A stretch of DNA of 13,706 bases from JBFMAE01 sp040756085 (GCA_040756085.1 JBFMAE010000217.1:1-13706); one strand, 5' to 3'; shown: positions 1 through 6,330, counted from the stretch's first letter. Notes: a model not told the origin generated them from the sequence alone. Translations and numbers: made by a program.

Positions 1-419
1 AGATACTGGATATTTATAATAGGGAAAAAGTGATGTTCCCCTGTCTGTTCACCTATCTCATTTCGATGCCTCTCCTCTCATTCTCCACAACCCTTCCGAT
101 GTTTATCCTCATCGCAGTGATCTGGGGGATCGGCAATGCTTTCCTCTACCCCTCTTTGTTGGCTTACGCCCTTGATCAGGTGGATTCTTCCCGGGGCCCA
201 GCCATGGGGACGTTCACAGCCGTAGCAGATCTGGGGTCTGGCATGGGTTCGGTAATCATGGGCATCGTCCTTCAATTAACCAGTTATCCAATCATGTTTC
301 TCTGCCTGGCGCTCACCGGTCTCATCAATCTCCTATATTTCTATTATTTCGTTAGAAAAAAACCTCAAAACCTTTCCTCACCAATAGAGGGAGGGCCTGC
401 CTGCTGCAGGCAGGGATAG
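1..419 (+). CDS. MFS transporter, C-terminal part (5' end outside window)
   Basis: The reading frame is open from base 3 and ends at the TAG at 417-419, so the gene starts upstream of the window. The visible ~138 residues begin with a charged loop (LDIYNREK, the position of the second motif-A-like loop of MFS permeases). About four hydrophobic segments follow, including a glycine-rich helix (WGIGNAFLYPSLLAYALD) and GMGSVIMGIVL. This matches the last third of a 12-helix major facilitator in the inner membrane. The family and topology are clear, but the substrate cannot be told; sugar and multidrug exporters both look like this. The last residues (GGPACCRQG) are encoded by a palindrome at 396-414 that appears to have been inserted into the 3' end, so the natural C-terminus was probably slightly different. 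A 16-base gap separates it from the next gene, so co-transcription is likely. Confidence 0.85.
   Translation, partial: ILDIYNREKVMFPCLFTYLISMPLLSFSTTLPMFILIAVIWGIGNAFLYPSLLAYALDQVDSSRGPAMGTFTAVADLGSGMGSVIMGIVLQLTSYPIMFLCLALTGLINLLYFYYFVRKKPQNLSSPIEGGPACCRQG
396..414. repeat. CCTGCC-type perfect palindrome inside the MFS 3' end
   Basis: CCTGCCTGC (396-404), a central T, then GCAGGCAGG (406-414) form a perfect 9-bp inverted repeat. It lies inside the coding frame and supplies the residues PACCRQ just before the stop codon. Palindromes of this kind are dispersed in many deltaproteobacterial and metagenomic genomes and behave as short REP-like elements (general recollection, not checked here). 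No T-run follows, so it is not an obvious intrinsic terminator. Confidence 0.6.
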
Positions 420-435
420 TGGGGAGGGGAGCAAT

Positions 436-783
436 ATGCCTATCTATGAATACCGATGTGAAGATTGTGGCAGAATCTCTGAATTTCTTTTCATCAAAAC
501 CGAGGAGATTTTTGTCCCGCAATGTAAACGATGTAAAAGTAAAAAGATGTCCCGGGTCCTTTCGAAGGTGAGAGTAATCCGCTCGGAAGAGAGCAGAATG
601 GAAAGCCTGGCCGATCCATCGAAATGGGGCGATCTGGACGAAAGAGATCCGAAGAGTATGGCTAAGTGGATGAAGCGGATGGGAAAGGAGTTGGGCGAAG
701 ATATGGAAGGAATGGATGAGGAATTTGATAAGGCACTGGAGGAAGAGATGACTTCAAAGCCAGAAGGAGATTTGGAAGATTAA
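436..783 (+). CDS. FmdB-family zinc-ribbon protein
   Basis: A 115-residue protein starting MPIYEYRCEDCG, the signature opening of the FmdB/CxxC_CXXC_SSSS regulatory family. Two CxxC pairs (C8/C11 and C30/C33) form a zinc ribbon in the first ~45 residues. The rest is charged and rich in Met, Glu and Lys (EDMEGMDEEFDKALEEE), probably helical or disordered. Members are usually 70-115 residues long, so the length is normal. The family was named after a putative regulator of formamidase/acetamidase genes, but its real role is not established; a cytoplasmic nucleic-acid-binding or regulatory role is an inference. The start at 436 is supported by the strong purine-rich stretch GGGGAGGGGAG immediately upstream. 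It follows the MFS gene closely. Confidence 0.9.
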   Translation: MPIYEYRCEDCGRISEFLFIKTEEIFVPQCKRCKSKKMSRVLSKVRVIRSEESRMESLADPSKWGDLDERDPKSMAKWMKRMGKELGEDMEGMDEEFDKALEEEMTSKPEGDLED

Positions 784-803
784 GATTTCATATCTTACTT
801 TCC

Positions 804-823
804 ATTTCGGGTATCCCTGAAAT
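804..823 (+). terminator. possible weak terminator hairpin after the FmdB gene
   Basis: ATTTCGGG (804-811), loop TAT, then CCC, a bulged T and GAAAT (815-823) can pair about 20 bases after the stop codon. An outer pair GATTTCA/TGAAATC (784-790 and 818-824) offers an alternative fold. There is no U-tract, so termination is uncertain. Confidence 0.3.
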
Positions 824-900
824 CATTAGGAATTGATCTTTCGCTGTATTTCTGATAAATTACCAACCAAATCAATGCTTTGCCTTTTATGACTTACGCT

Positions 901-960
901 TTACGATTCACGAACCACGAGTCACGCTTCATGGTTATAGGAGGACAATTGAAAGGTGAG
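901..960 (+). repeat. CACGA-rich intergenic repeat, copy A
   Basis: This is a degenerate run of CACGA/TCACG units (TTACGATTCACGAACCACGA and onward), followed by GGTTATAGGAGGACA and ATTGAAAGGTGAGG. The same two-part structure recurs at 1624-1709 (copy B) and 2825-2885 (copy C). The terminal GGTGAGG serves as a ribosome-binding site for the ORF6N gene that starts at 969. Copies A and C share the GGTTATAGGAG(A/G)ACA block almost exactly. Confidence 0.7.
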
Positions 961-968
961 GAGAGTTA

Positions 969-1556
969 ATGAATGATAAAATGTCAAAAGACAGATTCTT
1001 GATTCCTATTGAGCGTATTGAGCGGTTGATACTTCTGATTCGTGGTCACAAAGTTATGTTGGATTCCGATCTTGCGGAACTCTATGGGGTGACAACCAAA
1101 AGACTGAATGAACAGGTAAGGCGTAATCTTTCCAGGTTTCCGGAAGATTTCATGTTTCAATTAACAGAGTCAGAGATTCACCTTTTGAGGTCGCAATTTG
1201 CGACCTCAAAGGAAGGGCGAGGAGGGCGGCGTTACCTACCTTATGCGTTTACTGAGCAAGGTGTAGCAATGCTTTCAAGTGTATTAAATAGCGAGAGAGC
1301 CATCAAGGTTAATATTTAGATCATGCGGGCATTTGTCAGGCTCCGGCAAGTACTTTCCACAAACAGGGAGCTTGCTAAAAGGTTGGATGAACTCGAAAGG
1401 AAATACGATACCCAATTTAAAGTGGTATTTGATGCCATTCGGGAATTGATGAGACCGCCGGAACCCGAACCGCCAAAGAAGCGAATAGGTTTTCTAGTTG
1501 AAGAACCGCATGTGCCGTACAAATCATCGAAAGGATTGAAAATTCGAAAAAGGTGA
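969..1556 (+). pseudogene. ORF6N-domain (KilA-N/Rha-like) protein gene interrupted by in-frame TAG
   Basis: Residues 1-116 are a clear ORF6N domain: IRGHKVMLDSDLAELYGV, TKRLNEQVRRNLSRFPEDFM, and GRGGRRYLPYAFTEQGVAML. The frame then meets TAG at 1317-1319 after ERAIKVNI. It continues in the same frame, without another stop, as IMRAFVRLRQVLSTNRELAK, a coiled-coil-like stretch and the PPKKRIGF tail, ending at 1554-1556. Intact relatives read VNI-x-IMRAFVRLR straight through, so one substitution (for example CAG to TAG) broke a normal 195-residue protein. ORF6N proteins are DNA-binding proteins common in phages and in many chromosomal copies; their exact function is unclear. The start at 969 has GAGGAG about five bases upstream, supplied by repeat copy A. 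It could yield a truncated domain-only product, but decay or sequencing error is more likely. Confidence 0.85.
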
Positions 1557-1623
1557 CGAGGCTCTCTCCGCAACAGCGTTAGAATGGTTCTTGTTTTGGA
1601 GTTACTCCTTGCGCCATGCTTTT

Positions 1624-1709
1624 TCACGATTCACAAATCACGAGCCACGAGTCGCGAATCACGGTTGTTGTTGAACATCAGAACCATTGAAAGGTTGGGG
1701 TAGGTGAGG
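1624..1709 (+). repeat. CACGA-rich intergenic repeat, copy B
   Basis: This is a run of CACGA-type units (TCACGATTCACAAATCACGA, then GCCACGAGTCGCGAATCACG). It is followed by GGTTGTTGTTGAACATCAGAA and CCATTGAAAGGTTGGGGTAGG, ending in GGTGAGG. It matches copies A and C unit for unit but is longer, and its GGTTATAGG block is diverged. It sits directly in front of the nucleotidyltransferase/HEPN pair. Confidence 0.7.
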
Positions 1710-1715
1710 AGGGTG

Positions 1716-2381
1716 TTGAAAATCGTACCTAAAAGAGGTACAATCGTACCCACAATGAATACATTGTCTGAAACCGATAACCTATCCAAGACTCTGTTTA
1801 GTAAGACCCGTCGGGCAGTTTTATCCTTACTTTACAGCCATGTGGACGATGCTTTCTATCTGCGCCAAATCGTTCGTGCCGCCGGAGTTGGACTGGGGGC
1901 AGTGCAAAGAGAATTAAAGCAGCTTTCAAGCGCTGGAATCATTCAGCGCATCGTCCGTGGTCATCAAGTCTATTACCAGGCGAATCCCAGATGTCCTGTA
2001 TTTGAAGAACTGAAAACCTTAGTCGTCAAGACGGTTGGGGTGGGGGCCGCACTCCAAGCTGCGTTGGCCCCTTTGAGTGACCGCATCCATGTGGCTTTTG
2101 TCTATGGATCCATCGCACGCAGCGAAGAACGCCTGGATAGCGATGTGGATCTCCTGGTTGTGGGCAAGGTAACCTTTGCCGAAATTGTCTCATCCCTCAG
2201 AGAGGCTCAAAAGACCATTGGCCGGGAGATCAACCCAACCGTTTATCCTCCTACAGAGTTTCGGTCAAAACTGGCGGCAGGGCACCATTTCCTCAACGCT
2301 GTCTTAAGAGGACCAATGTTGTTTCTCATCGGAGACAAACGTGAGCTTGCAAGACTGGCTAAAAAACCGCTGGCTCATTGA
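1716..2381 (+). CDS. winged-helix plus minimal nucleotidyltransferase (MNT) protein, antitoxin-like
   Basis: Two domains are visible. The N-terminal ~90 residues form a winged helix (FSKTRRAVLSLLYSH ... VQRELKQLSSAGIIQRI). A DNA polymerase beta-type nucleotidyltransferase core follows, with FVYGSIARSEERLDSDVDLL: an exact GS-x10-DxD motif (G131, S132, D143, D145 from this start). Enzymes of this fold transfer nucleotides. MntA-type members act as antitoxins by AMPylating a HEPN partner, and the HEPN gene here overlaps by 41 bases. The start is uncertain. TTG at 1716 follows GGTGAGG, as in the sister repeat copies. GTG at 1704 and ATG at 1755 (MNTLSETDN) are in frame, and the last would leave the GTACC sites at 1721-1750 untranslated. 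The fused winged helix suggests autoregulation. The family call is firm; toxin-antitoxin activity is inferred. Confidence 0.85.
   Translation: MKIVPKRGTIVPTMNTLSETDNLSKTLFSKTRRAVLSLLYSHVDDAFYLRQIVRAAGVGLGAVQRELKQLSSAGIIQRIVRGHQVYYQANPRCPVFEELKTLVVKTVGVGAALQAALAPLSDRIHVAFVYGSIARSEERLDSDVDLLVVGKVTFAEIVSSLREAQKTIGREINPTVYPPTEFRSKLAAGHHFLNAVLRGPMLFLIGDKRELARLAKKPLAH
1721..1750. promoter_or_regulatory. GTACC operator-like sites at the start of the MNT gene
   Basis: The 9-mer AATCGTACC occurs exactly twice (1721-1729 and 1742-1750), 21 bases apart, about two helical turns. An inverted GGTAC (1737-1741) lies between them, giving GTACC-N7-GGTAC. This arrangement suits a dimeric winged-helix repressor such as the domain encoded by the gene itself. 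If translation starts upstream at 1704 or 1716, the same bases encode IVPKRGTIVP, so the repeat could be coding instead. Confidence 0.4.
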
Positions 2382-2778
2382 ACACCAAACGAGTCGCCAG
2401 GAGATTTTGGACTTGCTAAGCATGGCAGATCGCGACCTGGCCCAATGCCGAACCCCCAATCTCAGTCCAGACTGGCAACTAAATATCGCCTACAACGCGG
2501 CGTTGCAAGCCGCAACCGCTGCTCTGGCTACTGCTGGTTATCGGGTTGCGAGGGAGGCCCATCACTACCGGGTGATTCAATCGCTTGCTTATACCATCAA
2601 GGCCGACGAAAGCCTCATTGCTCAACTAGATAAATTCCGAAAGAAAAGGAATATAGGCAGCTACGAACGGGCAGGTGCTGTATCTGAGCAAGAGGTAAAG
2701 GAAATGGTTACATTGGCCAAAGATCTAAGGGACAAGGTAATCTCTTGGCTCAAGAAAAACCATCCGGAGCTTCTATAA
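2341..2778 (+). CDS. HEPN-domain protein, partner of the MNT protein
   Basis: A 145-residue all-helical protein with a typical HEPN layout. DWQLNIAYNAALQAATAALA sits near residues 40-60, HHYRVIQSL follows, and FRKKRNIGSYERAG runs from R100 to G112. HEPN proteins coupled to nucleotidyltransferases are usually RNases of toxin-antitoxin systems. Here the canonical Rx4-6H is not visible: R103-N-I-G-S-Y108 puts a tyrosine where the histidine would be expected. Related proteins of this subfamily, as I recall them, share RKxRNxxxYERAG, so this is probably a subfamily trait rather than a mutation. The GTG start at 2341 gives a full-length N-terminus (SLQDWLKNRWL) and a 41-base overlap with the upstream gene, implying translational coupling. 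Toxic activity is possible but not shown. Confidence 0.8.
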   Translation: MSLQDWLKNRWLIEHQTSRQEILDLLSMADRDLAQCRTPNLSPDWQLNIAYNAALQAATAALATAGYRVAREAHHYRVIQSLAYTIKADESLIAQLDKFRKKRNIGSYERAGAVSEQEVKEMVTLAKDLRDKVISWLKKNHPELL

Positions 2779-2798
2779 AGAAGCGAATGGGCTTTTTG
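2778..2798 (+). pseudogene. remnant resembling the ORF6N C-terminal tail
   Basis: Overlapping and just after the HEPN stop codon, the bases read KKRMGFL, matching KKRIGFL at 1476-1496 near the end of the ORF6N gene. The 21 bases agree at 17 positions, and the four differences fall in third positions or in exchangeable leucine codon positions. After this the two sequences diverge, and repeat copy C follows. It may be the end of a second ORF6N gene whose body was replaced by the MNT/HEPN pair. It is short, so chance cannot be excluded. Confidence 0.35.
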
Positions 2799-2824
2799 TT
2801 TTTTGGTGGTGATCTATTTAATGA

Positions 2825-2885
2825 TTTACGGACACGAATCACGATTCACGGTTATAGGAGAACACTGAACAATTAAAAGGTGAGG
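2825..2885 (+). repeat. CACGA-rich intergenic repeat, copy C
   Basis: TTACGGACACGAATCACGAT, then TCACGGTTATAGGAGAACA, then CTGAACAATTAAAAGGTGAGG. It has the same order of blocks as copies A (901-960) and B (1624-1709). Downstream, 2886-3062 holds only short open frames (one of 30 codons from 2890, one of 28 codons from 2952) that I do not recognise. Confidence 0.7.
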
Positions 2886-3062
2886 GCGAATGAAAAGCGT
2901 AGACACGACACCAAGCTCCAAAAGATTGAGCCCAGGGTCTGAGTCTATCGCATGGCACAACGAAAACGTGTTCCGAGGATGAAGATTTTCTTGATAGACC
3001 TAATTAAAGTTTCGAGGGCTGACATCGTTGGACATTGAATTTTTTGCGTTGGGATAAATGAC

Positions 3063-3389
3063 ATGAAATATCAAGAAAGAAAAGCAGTTGATAAAGAAGG
3101 CAAGGAAATCATCTGGAAACATCCTGGAGGTAAATTAAGAAGGCTTGGCCCGACATCATTAACAGATACTGAACTTCTAACGGTAATCCTTGGTTCAGGG
3201 AGCGCTGGTCGGCCAGCAGAGGAAATTGCAGGAGAAATCATTAGCAAATATTATTCTCTGCCAGGGTTGATGGGAAAGACAATCAGTGAATTAATGACCA
3301 TCAAGGGATTAAAGGAGGTGAAGGCAACACAAATAGCTGCAGTTTTTGAAGTTGCGCGCAGGATTATTAAGGCGTTGGAAAGGGAGTAG
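3063..3389 (+). CDS. stand-alone RadC N-terminal (UPF0758, helix-hairpin-helix) protein
   Basis: The 108 residues match only the N-terminal region of RadC/UPF0758 proteins: GGKLRRLGPTSLTDTELLTV, then ILGSGSAGRPAEEIAGEII, then the helix-hairpin-helix-like ELMTIKGLKEVKATQIAAV. The C-terminal JAB/MPN metalloprotease-like domain (HxHP...D motif) is absent. The protein ends with an ordinary stop, followed one base later by the methyltransferase start. RadC proteins were once linked to DNA repair, but their role is uncertain, and this short form probably only binds DNA. The one-base spacing suggests co-translation and a shared role with the methyltransferase, for instance as a DNA-binding accessory factor (inference). 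The ATG at 3063 has only a weak GGGAT-like upstream site. Confidence 0.8.
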   Translation: MKYQERKAVDKEGKEIIWKHPGGKLRRLGPTSLTDTELLTVILGSGSAGRPAEEIAGEIISKYYSLPGLMGKTISELMTIKGLKEVKATQIAAVFEVARRIIKALERE

Positions 3390-3390
3390 C

Positions 3391-5919
3391 ATGTCAGAGT
3401 TTGAAACCAAGATTCCGGTCATAGAAAAATCTGGGCTGAACCACTTGAACAGACAGATCCCGCCTTTGGCCCACACCCCTATGTATAACTGGCATAAATT
3501 CTGGTCAAGAAAAACTTGGAATGTAGTAGGTGAGTACATCAAAACATATTCTAAAGAGGGGGAGATAGTATTCGACCCCTTTGCTGGAAGTGGTGTTGTA
3601 GCTGCAGAGGCGTTGAAAAATAAGCGAAGGGTAATCATTTGTGATCTCCTCCCTATTGCTACAGAAATTGCACGCTTAACCATTAAACCTGTCTCAGAAA
3701 ATGAACTTTTTAATGCTTTCAAGAAAGTTGAGTCAAAAGTGAAAGACAAAGTTCTTAATCTCTATAAAACAAGATGCCGAAAATGTGGGGTATCATTCCC
3801 TTTTACTTGCTCAATCTGGGAAAACAACACAATGGTTGAAATTCGTTATCAAAGTTGTCCTCAATGTGGAGATAAAAGAGAAAAAGAGACTCCTCCAACA
3901 AAAGAAGATTTCGATTTAATAACCTTCCTTCAGAATAAGAAAATTAAAGAATGGTATCCAAAGAATCCATTTTATTATCCTGATGGCACACCATTTATGA
4001 AAAAAGAAAAATACGAATCACTTGATGAGCTGTTTACGAGGAGAAATCTTCAGTCATTGGCTTGGCTAATGGAAGCCATTGAAGAAGAAATTAATAAGGA
4101 CCTAAGAGATTTCTTGAAGATCGCTTTTAGCTCGATGGTGCATTTGTGCTCAAAAATGGTGCCAGCTATAAGCCCAACGCCAGGAAGTCATCAAACTTCA
4201 TTCAGTTCAACCTGGACTCAGCACAGTTATTGGTATGCAGATCGTTTCATGGAGCAAAATGTCTGGAAGTTATTTGAGAGTGCTATAAATGGGCATCAGG
4301 GCCTTATTAAAGCTAAGATCGAATCAAATAAGTATTTTCAGAATGTTAAATTCGCGAATAATTCCAAAGAGGTATTTGATGGAAAGTCTGATATATATAT
4401 TCATACAGGTTCTGCCTTGGAATTAATGGAAGTAATGCCCAAGAATGTAATAGATTACATTTTCACTGATCCGCCTTATGATTCATCCATTCAGTATGGA
4501 GAGCTTGCCTATCTCTGGACTGTTTGGCTGAAAAAGGATGAAGGTTATTTAGACTATCTAATCTCGAATGAAGTTATTCATAACGAGAAGCAACATAAAG
4601 ATTTTGGTGTTTACCACGGGTTACTCTCAAGAAGTTTTCGAGATATGTTTGAGGTTCTAAAACCTGGAAGATATTTGACTGTAACATTCCACAATCCAAC
4701 CTTTAAAGTCAGAAATGCCACTATCAGAGCAGGTGTATTCGCGGGGTTTGAATTTCAGAAAATACATCATCAACCGCTTGGCCAGGTCTCAGCAAAAGCA
4801 ATGATGCAACCGTTCGGTTCAGCCCAAGGCGATTTTTATATTAGGTTTTACAGACCAATGCTTGATGAGAGTGTTTCTCAACCTGAAGAGATTGATGAGA
4901 AGAGATTTGAGAAAATAGTTGTTGAGACAACGATTGCTCTTTTAGCTGAACGTGCTGAGGAGACTCCTTATACTCAAATAATAAACTCTATCGATCCTGT
5001 TCTTGCTAAGAATGGATACTTCTCAAGCCTTGAAACAGGACTTGATGTTAAAAAAGTTTTAGAAAAACATTTGGGAAAAGAATTCATCTTAGTAGATTCG
5101 AAAATAGGTGGAGCCACTGGGAAATTATGGTGGTTAAGGGAGCCTAACAAATACATTAAGTATGATATCCCACTTTCAGAAAGGGTTGAGGAAACGGTAT
5201 ATCGTGAACTTCTAAGCAAAGGCAGGGTGACTTTTACGCAGGTTTGGGATGCGGTCAGTACAAAATTTCCAAACTCTCTAACATCCGATAGTAGCAGTAT
5301 AATGGATGCCTTGGTGCAATACGCGAGGAAAGTCCCCGGTGGATTTTGGATGTTGAAACCGGATTATTCTGCCCGCCAAAGTCAGCATAATGAAGTTCTC
5401 GCGCTTTTGGCCGAGGTGGGCAAAAGTTTAGGTTTTAAGATTTGCATTGGTAAAAAAGAACAATCTGGATTTGCAGATGGTATAGCGGGGTCCAAAAAAC
5501 TTTCTGAATATGTAAATGCCAATCTCGGTAGGATTACAAATGCAGAGAATAAAAAAATTATTCAGGGAATAGATCTCCTATGGATAAAAAGCAATAGAAT
5601 TGTGAGCTCGTTTGAAATTGAGTTTTCAACGTCGATGACAAGCGCATTAGTTAGAGGATCAAACATTGATTCAAAGGTTCCAAAATACTTAGTCATCCCA
5701 GAAGAGAGGGAAGAACAATTTAGAAGGAAACAAAAGTCACCCATGTTCTCAGAACGGTTCGAAAAAGATAACTGGAAGTTATTGTTTTTTGATTCCATCA
5801 GGCATTCATATAAGAAGTTAAAATCAAAGCAGCTTGAGTTGGACTCAATTATTAATAAAAAGGGGCCAATAGCAATGCGTCCTGATATAAAAAATAACAA
5901 ACAAATGAATTTGTTTTAA
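3391..5919 (+). CDS. DNA methyltransferase (N6-A/N4-C type) with zinc ribbon and nuclease-like C-terminal domain
   Basis: The predicted protein has 842 residues. Residues 28-68 carry HTPMYNWHKFWSRKTW and the SAM-binding motif I (FDPFAGSG, 61-68). A zinc ribbon follows (C129-x2-C132 and C156-x2-C159). Catalytic motif IV is TDPPYD (359-364), with SIQYGELAYLWTVWL after it. Motif I before motif IV, with a Zn-ribbon insert between them, resembles COG1743-type adenine-specific methylases. Residues ~600-660 look like a winged helix. From ~665 a different domain has GIDLLW (D728) and FEIEFST (E742, E744), the D...ExE pattern seen in PD-(D/E)xK-like nuclease folds. That would make this a combined modification/restriction protein, but the nuclease part is inference. 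The ATG at 3391 is preceded by GGGAG and lies one base after the RadC-like gene; a longer frame from 3346 would overlap that gene. The gene is visibly more AT-rich than the flanking backbone, suggesting transfer. Confidence 0.85.
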   Translation: MSEFETKIPVIEKSGLNHLNRQIPPLAHTPMYNWHKFWSRKTWNVVGEYIKTYSKEGEIVFDPFAGSGVVAAEALKNKRRVIICDLLPIATEIARLTIKPVSENELFNAFKKVESKVKDKVLNLYKTRCRKCGVSFPFTCSIWENNTMVEIRYQSCPQCGDKREKETPPTKEDFDLITFLQNKKIKEWYPKNPFYYPDGTPFMKKEKYESLDELFTRRNLQSLAWLMEAIEEEINKDLRDFLKIAFSSMVHLCSKMVPAISPTPGSHQTSFSSTWTQHSYWYADRFMEQNVWKLFESAINGHQGLIKAKIESNKYFQNVKFANNSKEVFDGKSDIYIHTGSALELMEVMPKNVIDYIFTDPPYDSSIQYGELAYLWTVWLKKDEGYLDYLISNEVIHNEKQHKDFGVYHGLLSRSFRDMFEVLKPGRYLTVTFHNPTFKVRNATIRAGVFAGFEFQKIHHQPLGQVSAKAMMQPFGSAQGDFYIRFYRPMLDESVSQPEEIDEKRFEKIVVETTIALLAERAEETPYTQIINSIDPVLAKNGYFSSLETGLDVKKVLEKHLGKEFILVDSKIGGATGKLWWLREPNKYIKYDIPLSERVEETVYRELLSKGRVTFTQVWDAVSTKFPNSLTSDSSSIMDALVQYARKVPGGFWMLKPDYSARQSQHNEVLALLAEVGKSLGFKICIGKKEQSGFADGIAGSKKLSEYVNANLGRITNAENKKIIQGIDLLWIKSNRIVSSFEIEFSTSMTSALVRGSNIDSKVPKYLVIPEEREEQFRRKQKSPMFSERFEKDNWKLLFFDSIRHSYKKLKSKQLELDSIINKKGPIAMRPDIKNNKQMNLF

Positions 5920-6050
5920 ATTGTATTTTGATGCTGAGGTAAAGAATATGGGGCCACAAATTAAAATTCCAATTAAACAGAAAAATTAGAGATGGGTTTC
6001 AGTTTTTTTACCATCCATTCTCGATAAAGCCTTCAAAGGAGAATTGTGAA

Positions 6051-6173
6051 GTGAACAAACAGACACTTTTAGTCTATCAAAATATTGAAAACATTTCCTG
6101 GGAAGCCTTGGAGAAATGTCAAAAAGTCAAAGGGGTCTTATATCTTGAATCTTCAGGACTCTTTGTATATTGA
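6051..6173 (+). CDS. small ORF, possible truncated gene remnant
   Basis: GTG at 6051 follows a good ribosome-binding site (AAAGGAG at 6035-6041, nine bases away) and encodes 40 residues containing NIENISWEALEKCQKVKGVL and ending YLESSGLFVY. The frame continues after its TGA for another 12 codons (RKVFLLDFTYRK), so a nonsense change may have shortened it. The KGVLYLESSGLFVY part faintly recalls the first strands of GIY-YIG-like domains, but this is too little to assign. It is either a small protein or the preserved start of a lost gene. Confidence 0.35.
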   Translation: MNKQTLLVYQNIENISWEALEKCQKVKGVLYLESSGLFVY

Positions 6174-6240
6174 AGAAAGGTATTCTTATTAGATTTCACA
6201 TATAGGAAGTAAGATCAATTGTTTAATTAATGGCATATTT

Positions 6241-6270
6241 TTGCTTCTACATTTAAATATTTACTATTTT
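6241..6270 (+). promoter_or_regulatory. possible sigma70-type promoter of the three-gene operon
   Basis: TTGCTT (6241-6246) and TATTTT (6265-6270) are separated by 18 bases in a strongly AT-rich stretch, about 60 bases before the start at 6331. Other weak matches exist nearby, so this placement is tentative. Confidence 0.25.
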
Positions 6271-6330
6271 AGACCTTGTATTTCTAATTAAATTTATGTT
6301 AGTTTAATGAAGTCGAAAATGGAGGTAAAC

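Larger units (their letters stand above)
5920..6306. other. AT-rich intergenic stretch between methyltransferase and MBL operon
   Basis: About 390 bases without a convincing long gene. It contains a 13-codon frame at 5949, a 40-codon frame at 6051-6173 (listed separately), and a very AT-rich tail (about 6190-6306) that probably holds the promoter of the downstream operon. I see no clear intrinsic terminator after the methyltransferase. Confidence 0.5.

Noticed and set aside
1317..1319. Programmed amber readthrough or pyrrolysine at the ORF6N TAG
   Set aside because: No supporting downstream structure was seen and a simple CAG to TAG change explains it; kept only as a check in the finding.
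901..2885. CRISPR array or integron attC sites
   Set aside because: The copies are hundreds of bases apart, vary in length, enclose whole genes and lack regular spacers. They show no attC core sites and no integrase is present.
2890..3038. Small genes at 2890 (30 codons) and 2952 (28 codons)
   Set aside because: Both are short and unrecognised, and they overlap in different frames. The first does sit after a GGTGAGG from repeat copy C, but that alone is not enough.
3346..3390. Extended N-terminus of the methyltransferase from a TTG at 3346
   Set aside because: It would overlap the end of the RadC-like gene, while ATG 3391 has a good GGGAG site and normal spacing.
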